Shown: piece by piece, positions 32,411-38,796 of the stretch | Layout of the letters: each line of letters begins with the position of its first letter | How positions within the stretch are numbered: the stretch's first letter is position 1 | NCBI GenBank assembly: GCA_035556395.1 | Contig: DATMFB010000183.1 | Coordinates: 1-43,975 of the forward strand | Direction: 5' to 3' | Source of the DNA: 73-13 sp035556395 | GTDB taxonomy: Bacteria; Actinomycetota; Actinomycetes; Actinomycetales; Microbacteriaceae | DNA: 43,975 nt | The notes under the pieces: model-generated | What the model saw: the letters and a program-made list of their open reading frames with translations, nothing else | Databases searched by the model: none | Told to the model about the DNA's origin: nothing | Made by a program: the position numbers and the translations under genes

Positions 32411-34159
32411 ATGAGCATGATTCCCGACCGCGGCCTGACGCCGGCCTATCCCGAGCGCGCGCCGTGGGGCACCGCGGATCGGCTGCGGGCATGGCAGGAG
32501 GAGGCGCTCGCCGAGTACTTCCGGCGGGGCGACGGCGCGGGGCCTCGGGACTTCCTCGCCGCGGCGACGCCGGGCGCCGGGAAGACGACGTTCGCCCTCC
32601 GGCTAGCCGCCGAGCTGCTCGATCGGGGCACGGTCGACCGGATCACGGTCGTCGCGCCGACCGAGCATCTCAAGCGGCAGTGGGCCGACGCCGGCGCGCG
32701 CGGCGGGGTGCGCCTGGACCCCATGTATCGCAACGGCGAGGGCTGGGGCGGCCGCCGCTTCCACGGCATGGCGGTGACCTACGCGCAGGTCGCGGCCGAT
32801 GCCGCGCTGCACCGCCGGATCACCGAGTCCGGCCGTTCGCTCGTCATCCTCGACGAGGTGCACCACGGCGGCGACGCGCTGAGCTGGGGTGACGCGGTTC
32901 GTGACGCGTTCGCGCCCGCGGAGCGCCGTCTGTCCCTCACCGGGACGCCGTTCCGCAGCGATGATGCGCAGATCCCGTTCGTCGACTACGAACCGGCCGC
33001 CGACGGGTCTCGGATGAGCCTCACGGACTACCGCTACGGCTACGGACGCGCACTGCAGGACGGCGTCGTGCGGCCCGTGGTCTTCCTCGCCTACGAGGGC
33101 GGCATGCGCTGGCGCACGCGCGCCGGCGACGAGATGGAGGCGCGGCTCGGACAGCAGGACACCCGCGACGTCACCTCGCAGGCGTGGCGGACGGCCCTCG
33201 ACCCCGGAGGCGACTGGATCCGCGCCGTGCTCCAGGCGGCGAACCGGCGCCTCGAGTTCGTCCGGCACTCGATCCCGGACGCCGGCGGGCTCGTCATCGC
33301 GACGGATCACCGTGCCGCGCGGGCGTATGCCGAGATCCTCACGGCGATCACGGGGACCGCGCCGATCGTCGTCCTCTCGGACGACCCATCGGCGTCGGCG
33401 CGGATCGAGGAGTTCGCGACGGGGGAGCAGCGCTGGCTCGTGGCCGTGCGCATGGTGTCCGAGGGCGTCGACGTCCCTCGCCTGTCCGTCGGCGTCTACG
33501 CGACGAGCGCGGCGACGCCCCTGTACTTCGCCCAGGCTGTCGGGCGCTTCGTGCGCGCCCGCAGGCGCGGCGAGACCGCGTCGATCTTCCTGCCGTCCGT
33601 GCCGCAGCTGCTCGGGCTCGCGACCGAGATCGAACGCGAGCGCGACCACGTCCTCGGCGCGCCTCGGGACGCCGATGGGTTGGAGGACGCCCTGCTGGAG
33701 GCCGCGAACGCGGAAGATCGCGCCTCCGAGGGCCTCATCGACGAGTTCGAGTGGCAGGCGCTCGCCTCGACCGCCGACTTCGGCCGCATCGTCTACGACG
33801 GGGACGAGTTCGGCTTCGCCGCGTTCACCGGGAGCGACGACGAGCTCGACTTCCTCTCGGTACCGGCGGTGCTCTCCCCGGAGGAGCTGCGCGAGGCGCT
33901 CCGGCACCGGCAGTCCCGGCAGAGCCGCCGGGCCGAGGCGCGTCCCGCGGATCGCCCGCAGGCGCTGTACCGGACCCTCGCCGAGCAGCGCAGCCTGCTG
34001 CATTCGCTCGTCGGCCTGCATGCGAAGCGGACGGGTCAGCCCTACGGGCACATCCACGCGGAGCTGCGTCGCGCCTGCGGGGGCCCGGAGGTCTCTCGGG
34101 CGACGGTCGCGCAGCTACAGGCGCGCATCGATCGGCTCCGGGCGACGATCCACTCCTGA
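32411..34159 (+). CDS. DEAD/DEAH-box superfamily 2 helicase
   Basis: 582 aa. Seen: motif I AATPGAGKTTF, motif II ILDEVHH (DEVH box), motif III SLTGTPFRSDD, and the second RecA domain with VRMVSEGVDVPRLSVGVYATSA and motif VI QAVGRFVRARRRGE. The C-terminal 150 residues are charged and partly coiled coil. It resembles the widespread actinobacterial helicases of unknown role that lie near glnE/glnA. DNA or RNA unwinding is inferred from motifs only. A TACGAT box (32402-32407) lies 3 nt before the ATG at 32411 and 9 nt before the one at 32417, so the shorter start at 32417 is possible. Confidence 0.88.
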   Translation: MSMIPDRGLTPAYPERAPWGTADRLRAWQEEALAEYFRRGDGAGPRDFLAAATPGAGKTTFALRLAAELLDRGTVDRITVVAPTEHLKRQWADAGARGGVRLDPMYRNGEGWGGRRFHGMAVTYAQVAADAALHRRITESGRSLVILDEVHHGGDALSWGDAVRDAFAPAERRLSLTGTPFRSDDAQIPFVDYEPAADGSRMSLTDYRYGYGRALQDGVVRPVVFLAYEGGMRWRTRAGDEMEARLGQQDTRDVTSQAWRTALDPGGDWIRAVLQAANRRLEFVRHSIPDAGGLVIATDHRAARAYAEILTAITGTAPIVVLSDDPSASARIEEFATGEQRWLVAVRMVSEGVDVPRLSVGVYATSAATPLYFAQAVGRFVRARRRGETASIFLPSVPQLLGLATEIERERDHVLGAPRDADGLEDALLEAANAEDRASEGLIDEFEWQALASTADFGRIVYDGDEFGFAAFTGSDDELDFLSVPAVLSPEELREALRHRQSRQSRRAEARPADRPQALYRTLAEQRSLLHSLVGLHAKRTGQPYGHIHAELRRACGGPEVSRATVAQLQARIDRLRATIHS

Positions 34160-34167
34160 GTCGCGGT

Positions 34168-34184
34168 ACCCCTTGTTCGGGGGT
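34168..34184 (+). terminator. Weak hairpin after the helicase gene
   Basis: ACCCC / GGGGT stem with a 7-nt loop, 8 nt after the helicase stop. The stem is short and has no U-tract. Confidence 0.25.
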
Positions 34185-34335
34185 GGTGTCAAGCCCTGTG
34201 CGGGCGCTGGCGAGCGTCTCTACCGTGATCGTCATCAAGCCACGGGACCACACCCCTCGGTCCCGGTCGCGAGAAACCGGGCGAACGCCCCGGGAAGCCG
34301 CGGACGGCCTGGGCGCCCGTCACTCCGGGCAGAGC

Positions 34336-34362
34336 ATGACGGGCGCCCAGACCGAGTCATGA
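34336..34362 (+). CDS. Possible micro-ORF 1 (8 aa, MTGAQTES)
   Basis: Starts inside the right arm of the 14-bp hairpin, with its ATG paired in the stem. Its TGA overlaps the ATG of micro-ORF 2 (ATGA at 34359-34362). Translation is unproven; the stepwise ATGA overlaps are the only evidence. Confidence 0.2.
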   Translation: MTGAQTES

Positions 34363-34409
34363 GTGCACGCTCGTCTGGTCGTGTGCCCCACGGAGAGGAA
34401 TCGAGATGA
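34359..34409 (+). CDS. Possible micro-ORF 2 (16 aa, MSARSSGRVPHGEESR)
   Basis: Begins at the ATGA overlap with micro-ORF 1 and ends at an ATGA overlap (34406-34409) with the 73-aa gene. Its 3' part contains the GGAGAGG that serves as Shine-Dalgarno for that gene. It could couple or regulate translation. Unproven. Confidence 0.25.
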   Translation: MSARSSGRVPHGEESR

Positions 34410-34627
34410 CGATCGAAGCCACGGCCCGTGTGCTGGAGTTGACGGAGCTGGAGCCGGGACGCTGGCGTCTGTGCGATCCCGCTCGGCCGCTCGGCGACAT
34501 CGAGCACCTGGTCGCCTACATCGAGGATCAGGCCGGAAGCTTCGAGACGGTGTGGTTGCGCGGCGCGTTCGGCTGCGCGCGATTCGGCTCGCTCGACGAG
34601 GCGATCGCCGCGGCGCACGCGCGGTAG
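34406..34627 (+). CDS. Small hypothetical protein with its own Shine-Dalgarno
   Basis: 73 aa, unrecognised, soluble and slightly acidic, with WRLCDPARPLGDIEHLVAYIEDQAG in the middle and a C-terminal helix. Two Cys are present but no metal motif. A strong GGAGAGG lies 9 nt before the ATG, unlike the leaderless neighbours. It follows the structured leader at 34160-34405. Together with the two short genes after it, it forms a small accessory patch between glnE and glnA1. Confidence 0.7.
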   Translation: MTIEATARVLELTELEPGRWRLCDPARPLGDIEHLVAYIEDQAGSFETVWLRGAFGCARFGSLDEAIAAAHAR

Positions 34628-34631
34628 CGCC

Positions 34632-34940
34632 TCACGCAGCCCGGTCGTCGGCGCCCGGCTCCGGTGGGATCTCCAGCCCGCTCGCCCCGCTTGCGATGAG
34701 GATCATCTGCTCGATCCACGCGCGATTGAGGTTGGTCGTCGGCGTGGCGAAGTGGAACTGGATCGGCACCGCCGGATGGATCCAGAACGACCGGCGCCCA
34801 TGCCCACCGCCGACCTCCACGTCGAACATGAACGACTCGTTGCGCCGCAGCTTCGTGGTGATCGCGACCCGCAGATGCGCGAGGGTGCGGTCGTCGATCG
34901 CGACATCGACCGAGGTCGCGCCATAGATGAACTTGCCCAT
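34632..34940 (-). CDS. DUF7882-like small protein
   Basis: 102 aa. The start MGKFIYGATSVDVAIDDRTL followed by HLRVAITTKLRRNESFMF matches a short protein family common in Microbacteriaceae, sometimes mislabelled ATP-dependent DNA ligase (from memory; function unknown). It has no signal peptide or membrane segment. The C-terminal tail is acidic. A GAAGGGG purine run lies about 9 nt before the ATG. A TACAAT box on the minus strand (35021-35026) suggests a leader of about 74 nt. It is divergent from the 58-aa gene at 35066 and convergent with the 73-aa gene, with only 4 bp between stops. Confidence 0.8.
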   Translation of the reverse strand: MGKFIYGATSVDVAIDDRTLAHLRVAITTKLRRNESFMFDVEVGGGHGRRSFWIHPAVPIQFHFATPTTNLNRAWIEQMILIASGASGLEIPPEPGADDRAA

Positions 34941-35020
34941 TCCGGAAACCCCTTCGCCCTGGAATGGTCGTTCGAATACGTTCCGCCAGCGCTAGTACGG
35001 AACCGACACGCGATGGGGCA

Positions 35021-35026
35021 ATTGTA
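35021..35026 (-). promoter_or_regulatory. -10 box TACAAT for the DUF7882-like gene
   Basis: TACAAT on the minus strand is a near-perfect sigma-70-type -10 and would give a leader of about 74 nt. No clear -35 is seen. Confidence 0.45.
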
Positions 35027-35053
35027 GAGGTTCCTGAACGCCGACTCTCGGCG

Positions 35054-35059
35054 TAGAGT
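35054..35059 (+). promoter_or_regulatory. -10 box TAGAGT for the 58-aa gene
   Basis: TAGAGT ends 6 nt before the ATG at 35066. Confidence 0.55.
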
Positions 35060-35065
35060 CCGCTC

Positions 35066-35242
35066 ATGGATGCCATGGAGTCGGCCGCGAAGATGATCGC
35101 CGATGATGCGGTCAGGATGGCGAAGGATCGGGGTGCGTCCGGACCGGAGGACGTCGAGATCAACGTCGACCGCGATCTCGGCGACGTGACCGAGGCGATG
35201 GTGCGCGAGTACATCCGCGAGGCTTGGGACGCGAGCGACTAG
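35066..35242 (+). CDS. Small hypothetical protein (58 aa)
   Basis: Unrecognised. Starts MDAMESAAKMIADDAVRMAK and ends REYIREAWDASD. It is acidic and mostly helical, with no membrane segment. Support: a TAGAGT box ending 6 nt before the ATG in the same arrangement as known genes here, codon use typical of the region (third positions nearly all G or C), and a strong hairpin terminator 51 bp after the stop. It is short enough to be missed by length cut-offs. Confidence 0.65.
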   Translation: MDAMESAAKMIADDAVRMAKDRGASGPEDVEINVDRDLGDVTEAMVREYIREAWDASD

Positions 35243-35292
35243 ATTCGCGCACCGCAGCGGCCTGCGGCCGCCTCCGGCGCGCCGCCCGCACA

Positions 35293-35348
35293 ACGACGAG
35301 AGCCGCGGTCTCCGCCCTCTGGGAGGCGAAGACCGCGGCTTTCGTCGT
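35293..35348. terminator. Strong bidirectional hairpin terminator
   Basis: Two 24-nt arms (ACGACGAGAGCCGCGGTC... and its inverse) pair with two mismatched positions around an 8-nt loop. It lies between the 58-aa gene (+) and the 3' end of glnA1 (-), so it can end both. On the minus strand it is preceded directly by the glnA1 stop region, 22 bp away. Confidence 0.75.
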
Positions 35349-35370
35349 CAGTTGCTGAGGCTTCCGGTGC

Positions 35371-36807
35371 TCAGACCCCGAAGTAGAGCTCGTACTCGTA
35401 CGGGTGGGGGCGCTGCGCGAAGGCGAGCAGCTCCTTCTCGCGCTTGTACTCGATCCAGGTGTCGATGAGGTCCTGCGTGAAGACCCCGCCGGCGAGCAGG
35501 TACTCGTGGTCGGCCTCGAGCGCGTCGAGCGCGGCGTCGAGCGAGCCCGGCAGCTGCGGGATGTTCTTCGCCTCCTCGGGCGGCAGCTCGTACAGGTCCT
35601 TGTCGATCGGCTCGTGCGGCTCGATCTTGTTGAGCACGCCGTCGATCCCGGCGAGGAGCTGCGCGGCGAACGCGAGGTACGGGTTGCCCGAGGAGTCGGG
35701 CGCGCGGAACTCGATGCGCTTCGCCTTCGGGTTCGTGCCGGTGATCGGGATGCGGATCGACGCGGAGCGGTTGCCGGCCGAGTAGACGAGGTTGACGGGC
35801 GCCTCGAAGCCGGGGATGAGCCGGTGGTACGAGTTGACGGTCGGGTTCGTGAACGCGGCGAGCGACGGCGCGTGCTTGAGGATGCCGCCGATGTACCAGC
35901 GCGCGATGTCGGAGAGTCCGCCATAGCCGGCCTCGTCGTAGAACAGCGGCTTGCCGTCGTTCCACAGCGACTGGTGCGTGTGCATGCCCGAGCCGTTGTC
36001 GCCGGACAGCGGCTTCGGCATGAAGGTCGCGACCTTGCCCCACTCGAGCGCCGTGTTCTTGACGATGTACTTGAACTTCAGAATGTCGTCCGCGGACGAG
36101 ACGAGCGTGTCGAACTTGTAGTTGATCTCGCCCTGACCGGCCGTGCCGACCTCGTGGTGCGAGCGCTCGACCTCGAGACCCACCTGGATCAGCTTGAGGA
36201 CGATGTCATCGCGCATGTCCGCGTGCTGGTCGACCGGCGTGACCGGGAAGTAGCCGCCCTTGAAGGGGGTCTTGTTCGCGAGGTTGCCACCCTCTTCGAC
36301 ACGGCCCGAGTTCCACGCCGCCTCGGACGAGTCGACCTCGTAGTAGGACTTGTTCTGCTTCACCTCGTAGCGGACGTCGTCGAAGATGAAGAACTCCGCC
36401 TCGGGGGCGAAGAACGCGGTGTCCGCGACGCCCGTCGACGCGAGGTACTTCTCCGCCTTCTTCGCGACCTGGCGCGGGTCCCGGTGGTAGATCTCGCCGT
36501 TGCGCGGGTTGAAGATGTCGAAGATCAGGATGAGCGTACGCTCCGTGCGGAACGGGTCGACATAGGCGGTCGAGACATCCGGGATGAGCTGCAGGTCGGA
36601 CTCGTTGATCGACTGGAAGCCTCGGATCGAGGAGCCGTCGAACATCTGGCCGACCGTGAAGAAGTCCTCGTCGACGGTCGCCGCCGGGATGTTGAAGTGC
36701 TGCTGCACACCCGGAAGGTCGGTGAACCGGATGTCGAGGAACTTGACGTCGGTGTCCTTGATGAACTTCAGGACCTCGGACGCGTCCTTGAACAGGGGCT
36801 TGGACAT
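35371..36807 (-). CDS. glnA: Glutamine synthetase type I (GlnA1), adenylylation-controlled
   Basis: Main ammonia-assimilating enzyme: glutamate + NH3 + ATP to glutamine. 478 aa. Seen: QMFDGSSIRGF, FFAPEAEFFIFDD, HHEVGTAGQGEINYKFDTL, MPKPLSGDNGSGMHTHQSLW, RSASIRIPITG and RIEFRAPDSSGNPYLAF. The adenylylation site is Tyr406 in KDLYELPPEE, the target of GlnE. GGAG lies 8 nt before the ATG. Upstream on the minus strand are a TACGCT -10 and a GlnR/MtrA-like box GTAAC-n6-GAAAC, pointing to nitrogen control. The mRNA ends at the strong hairpin. glnE and glnA2 lie 3 kb away on the opposite strand. Confidence 0.97.
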   Translation of the reverse strand: MSKPLFKDASEVLKFIKDTDVKFLDIRFTDLPGVQQHFNIPAATVDEDFFTVGQMFDGSSIRGFQSINESDLQLIPDVSTAYVDPFRTERTLILIFDIFNPRNGEIYHRDPRQVAKKAEKYLASTGVADTAFFAPEAEFFIFDDVRYEVKQNKSYYEVDSSEAAWNSGRVEEGGNLANKTPFKGGYFPVTPVDQHADMRDDIVLKLIQVGLEVERSHHEVGTAGQGEINYKFDTLVSSADDILKFKYIVKNTALEWGKVATFMPKPLSGDNGSGMHTHQSLWNDGKPLFYDEAGYGGLSDIARWYIGGILKHAPSLAAFTNPTVNSYHRLIPGFEAPVNLVYSAGNRSASIRIPITGTNPKAKRIEFRAPDSSGNPYLAFAAQLLAGIDGVLNKIEPHEPIDKDLYELPPEEAKNIPQLPGSLDAALDALEADHEYLLAGGVFTQDLIDTWIEYKREKELLAFAQRPHPYEYELYFGV

Positions 36808-36856
36808 TGCTGGAACTCCATCGATGCGTGGGGCGACTGAGGCATCAGCCGAGACG

Positions 36857-36862
36857 AGCGTA
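36857..36862 (-). promoter_or_regulatory. -10 box TACGCT for glnA1
   Basis: The minus-strand TACGCT would give a leader of about 43 nt carrying the GGAG ribosome-binding site. Confidence 0.45.
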
Positions 36863-36872
36863 TTGGTCTGGT

Positions 36873-36888
36873 GTTTCGCCGGTGTTAC
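36873..36888 (-). promoter_or_regulatory. GlnR-like box GTAAC-n6-GAAAC upstream of glnA1
   Basis: Reads GTAACACCGGCGAAAC on the minus strand, 10 nt before the -10 box, so it covers the -35 region. It fits the actinobacterial GlnR half-site pair (gTnAC-n6-GaAAC); MtrA binds related sequences. The family of regulator is inferred. Confidence 0.5.
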
Positions 36889-36922
36889 ACGCGGGATGGA
36901 GCGGGGTGCTGGCCGATCGCGG

Positions 36923-37633
36923 TCAGCGCGGCCGGGGTGCGCGCACCCGCGCCGGATCCATCCCCTTCGGGATGGGCAGCGCCTTGTCGCGCTGGAGGGA
37001 GTTCAGCCGGCTCACGATCGAGCGGACCTCGGCGCGGCGCAGCACGTTCTTGTACTTGCGCAGCGTCGCGGGGACCCGGTGGAGCGCGACCGCGTCCGCG
37101 TCCGGACCGACTCGCATGACGTGGATCGTGACGTTCGGGATGGTGCGCTGGATGATCCGGCGCTGCTCGTCGACGAGGCGCTGCGTCCGGCTCGACGGAC
37201 CCTCCGCGATGAGCGCGACGCCGCCCTTGCCGATGACGCGGTAGACCGCGTCCTGCGTCTTCGGGTTGATGCCCACCGGCATCGAGTCGCCGGTCCAGCC
37301 GCCCCGCAGCGAGTTCTCGATGACCGCACTGACGGCACCCGGCTGCCCGGCGATCCTCGTGTAGGCGGCGCGCTCCGCGCGGCGTCCCAGGGCGATGAGG
37401 AAGAACAGCAGGCCGAGGAGCACGCCCGCGATGATCAGCAGCACGAGACCGAGGACATTGTCGAGGAAGAGCAGGACGCCCGCCAGGACCGCGACGAGGA
37501 CGGGCGCGAGGCCGACCGCGAGGAAGATCCACAGCGAGGTCGGGTCCTCGCGGACGGTCATCTTGAGGACCGTCCACATCTGAGCGAGGCGACCGGGCTC
37601 CTTGGGGGCTTTGGCGGTCTTCGTGCGGGCCAT
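36923..37633 (-). CDS. DUF4191 membrane protein
   Basis: 236 aa. Two adjacent hydrophobic segments (about 36-57 and 60-80) near the N-terminus, then a soluble domain with GDSMPVGINPKTQDAVYRVIGKGGVALIAEG and a basic C-terminus. It matches the DUF4191 family, found next to lipA/glnA in actinomycetes; function unknown. The ATG at 37633 is chosen because TAGAAT lies 7 nt before it; the ATG three codons upstream lies within that spacing. It may be co-transcribed with glnA1, but glnA1 has its own promoter. Confidence 0.9.
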   Translation of the reverse strand: MARTKTAKAPKEPGRLAQMWTVLKMTVREDPTSLWIFLAVGLAPVLVAVLAGVLLFLDNVLGLVLLIIAGVLLGLLFFLIALGRRAERAAYTRIAGQPGAVSAVIENSLRGGWTGDSMPVGINPKTQDAVYRVIGKGGVALIAEGPSSRTQRLVDEQRRIIQRTIPNVTIHVMRVGPDADAVALHRVPATLRKYKNVLRRAEVRSIVSRLNSLQRDKALPIPKGMDPARVRAPRPR

Positions 37634-37640
37634 GGCTGCC

Positions 37641-37646
37641 ATTCTA
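37641..37646 (-). promoter_or_regulatory. -10 box TAGAAT for the DUF4191 gene
   Basis: The minus-strand TAGAAT ends 7 nt before the ATG at 37633. Confidence 0.55.
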
Positions 37647-37760
37647 CGAGCCCGGCGGACGCCGGCCGTCCGGTCCTCCACAGGGTCGGGACGACGCGCA
37701 TCATCCCCAGTGGGCGTTCGCACGCGGCGCTTGGCGGCCGAGTGGGGGCATGGTGGGCCG

Positions 37761-38783
37761 ATGACGCTGCTCGACCTCCCGCGGCCGGAGGCGCTGCGAG
37801 TCGCCGCGGCGCTGTGGCGGGCGCGGGGCGCGCACGTCGCTCGCCTCGTCGACGTGCGCGGACTCGGAGGGCGGGTGCAGCTCGTGCTCGAGGACGGTGC
37901 GGTCCCGCTTGAGGACGTGCTCGCCCGCGACCTCCTGCTTGGGGAGGCGGTGACCCTGCTCGTCCCGCTCGCGGAATGCGTGGACGGCCTGGCCGTCGCC
38001 GGAGTCGCGCACGGCGCGATCTCGCCGGGTACGGTTCGGCTCGACGTGCGGGGCTCGCCGGTGCTCGGCGGGTTCGAGTCGGCGCAGGTCGCCGACGACC
38101 TCGACGAGCATGCCGGCGGATCCGCCGATCGAGCCGCGTTCTGCGCGCTCGCGCGCACCGTGCTCGCCGCGGTGACCGGCGCCGAGGCGCCATGCGGGGC
38201 GCTCGTCGCGGACCTCGACTCGATCGATCCGACGACTCGCGGCTCGCTCTCGGCGTTCGCGGAGCGCCTGCTCGCCGCGGCGCCGCCGCTGCCGGTGCGA
38301 CTCGGCCTGCCCGCCCGGCCGCCGGAACCGGTGCCGCCGGTCGTGCGGGGGAGCGATGGGGTGCTCGGCCGGCTGAGACGTCTGCGCGGGGCCCTGAGGT
38401 CTCGCCTCGGCCGCGTGCGGTCGCGGTTCTGGGTGCCGGCGATTGCGGCGGGGCTCGGGCTCGCCGCCGCGGTCGTGCTGCTGCCGGGAGCGGACTCTGC
38501 TGAGGAGGGGATGCCGGCGAGTGGTCTTAAGACGCCGTCCCCGGCGACTCCTCGACCGACGGACACGGTGCCGCCGCCGCGGCCGACAGGCGCGCCGACC
38601 GCCCGCGATCCGGTGAGCGCGGCACTCGCGCTGCGCCCGGACGCGCGCGGCGCCGCCATCGTGGACGACTACGGCGACGTCGTGCTGCTCGAGCTGGAGA
38701 CGCCGGCCGGGGTCGAAACCGTCCTCATCGAGCGCACGGAGTACGGCTGGCGCCTGCGCGACACCATGCCCGAGCGCAGCTGA
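37761..38783 (+). CDS. Degenerate kinase-like membrane protein
   Basis: 340 aa, not assigned to a named family. Residues 1-175 show an echo of the Ser/Thr kinase C-lobe. HGAISPGTVRLD (84-95) sits where HGDLKPxNVLLD would be, with the catalytic Asp replaced by Ala86 and the Lys by Ser88. VLGGFES (101-107) replaces DFG. Next come an Arg-rich segment (200-222), one membrane helix (224-242), a Pro/Thr-rich spacer, and a small outside domain (290-340). A pseudokinase-type sensor or scaffold is my inference. The start at 37761 is tentative; no clear -10 or Shine-Dalgarno. Its stop lies in the hairpin shared with sucB. Confidence 0.7.
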   Translation: MTLLDLPRPEALRVAAALWRARGAHVARLVDVRGLGGRVQLVLEDGAVPLEDVLARDLLLGEAVTLLVPLAECVDGLAVAGVAHGAISPGTVRLDVRGSPVLGGFESAQVADDLDEHAGGSADRAAFCALARTVLAAVTGAEAPCGALVADLDSIDPTTRGSLSAFAERLLAAAPPLPVRLGLPARPPEPVPPVVRGSDGVLGRLRRLRGALRSRLGRVRSRFWVPAIAAGLGLAAAVVLLPGADSAEEGMPASGLKTPSPATPRPTDTVPPPRPTGAPTARDPVSAALALRPDARGAAIVDDYGDVVLLELETPAGVETVLIERTEYGWRLRDTMPERS

Positions 38784-38796
38784 GCGTTCGGCTCAG
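38780..38796. terminator. Hairpin containing the stop codons of both converging genes
   Basis: CTGAGC-GTTCG-GCTCAG. The TGA of the kinase-like gene (38781-38783) lies in the left arm and the minus-strand TGA of sucB (38793-38795) in the right arm. Possible bidirectional terminator; the stem is only 6 bp. Confidence 0.45.

Larger units (their letters stand above)
34160..34405 (+). ncRNA. Candidate structured leader with four or more hairpins
   Basis: No protein-sized gene. In order: GCCC/GGGC (34193-34205), CCGTG/CACGG from about 34223, GGGACC/GGTCCC (34244-34264), CCCGGT/ACCGGG (34262-34281), and a perfect 14-bp stem CTGGGCGCCCGTCA / TGACGGGCGCCCAG (34309-34350). The third and fourth stems share bases 34262-34264, so they cannot both form fully. 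Two micro-ORFs follow. This is the layout of an attenuator or riboswitch, but I do not recognise a known class. Confidence 0.4.

Noticed and set aside
34200..34300. Purine-riboswitch-like TCTCTACC
   Set aside because: The three-way junction, the paired loops and the rest of the conserved core are absent.
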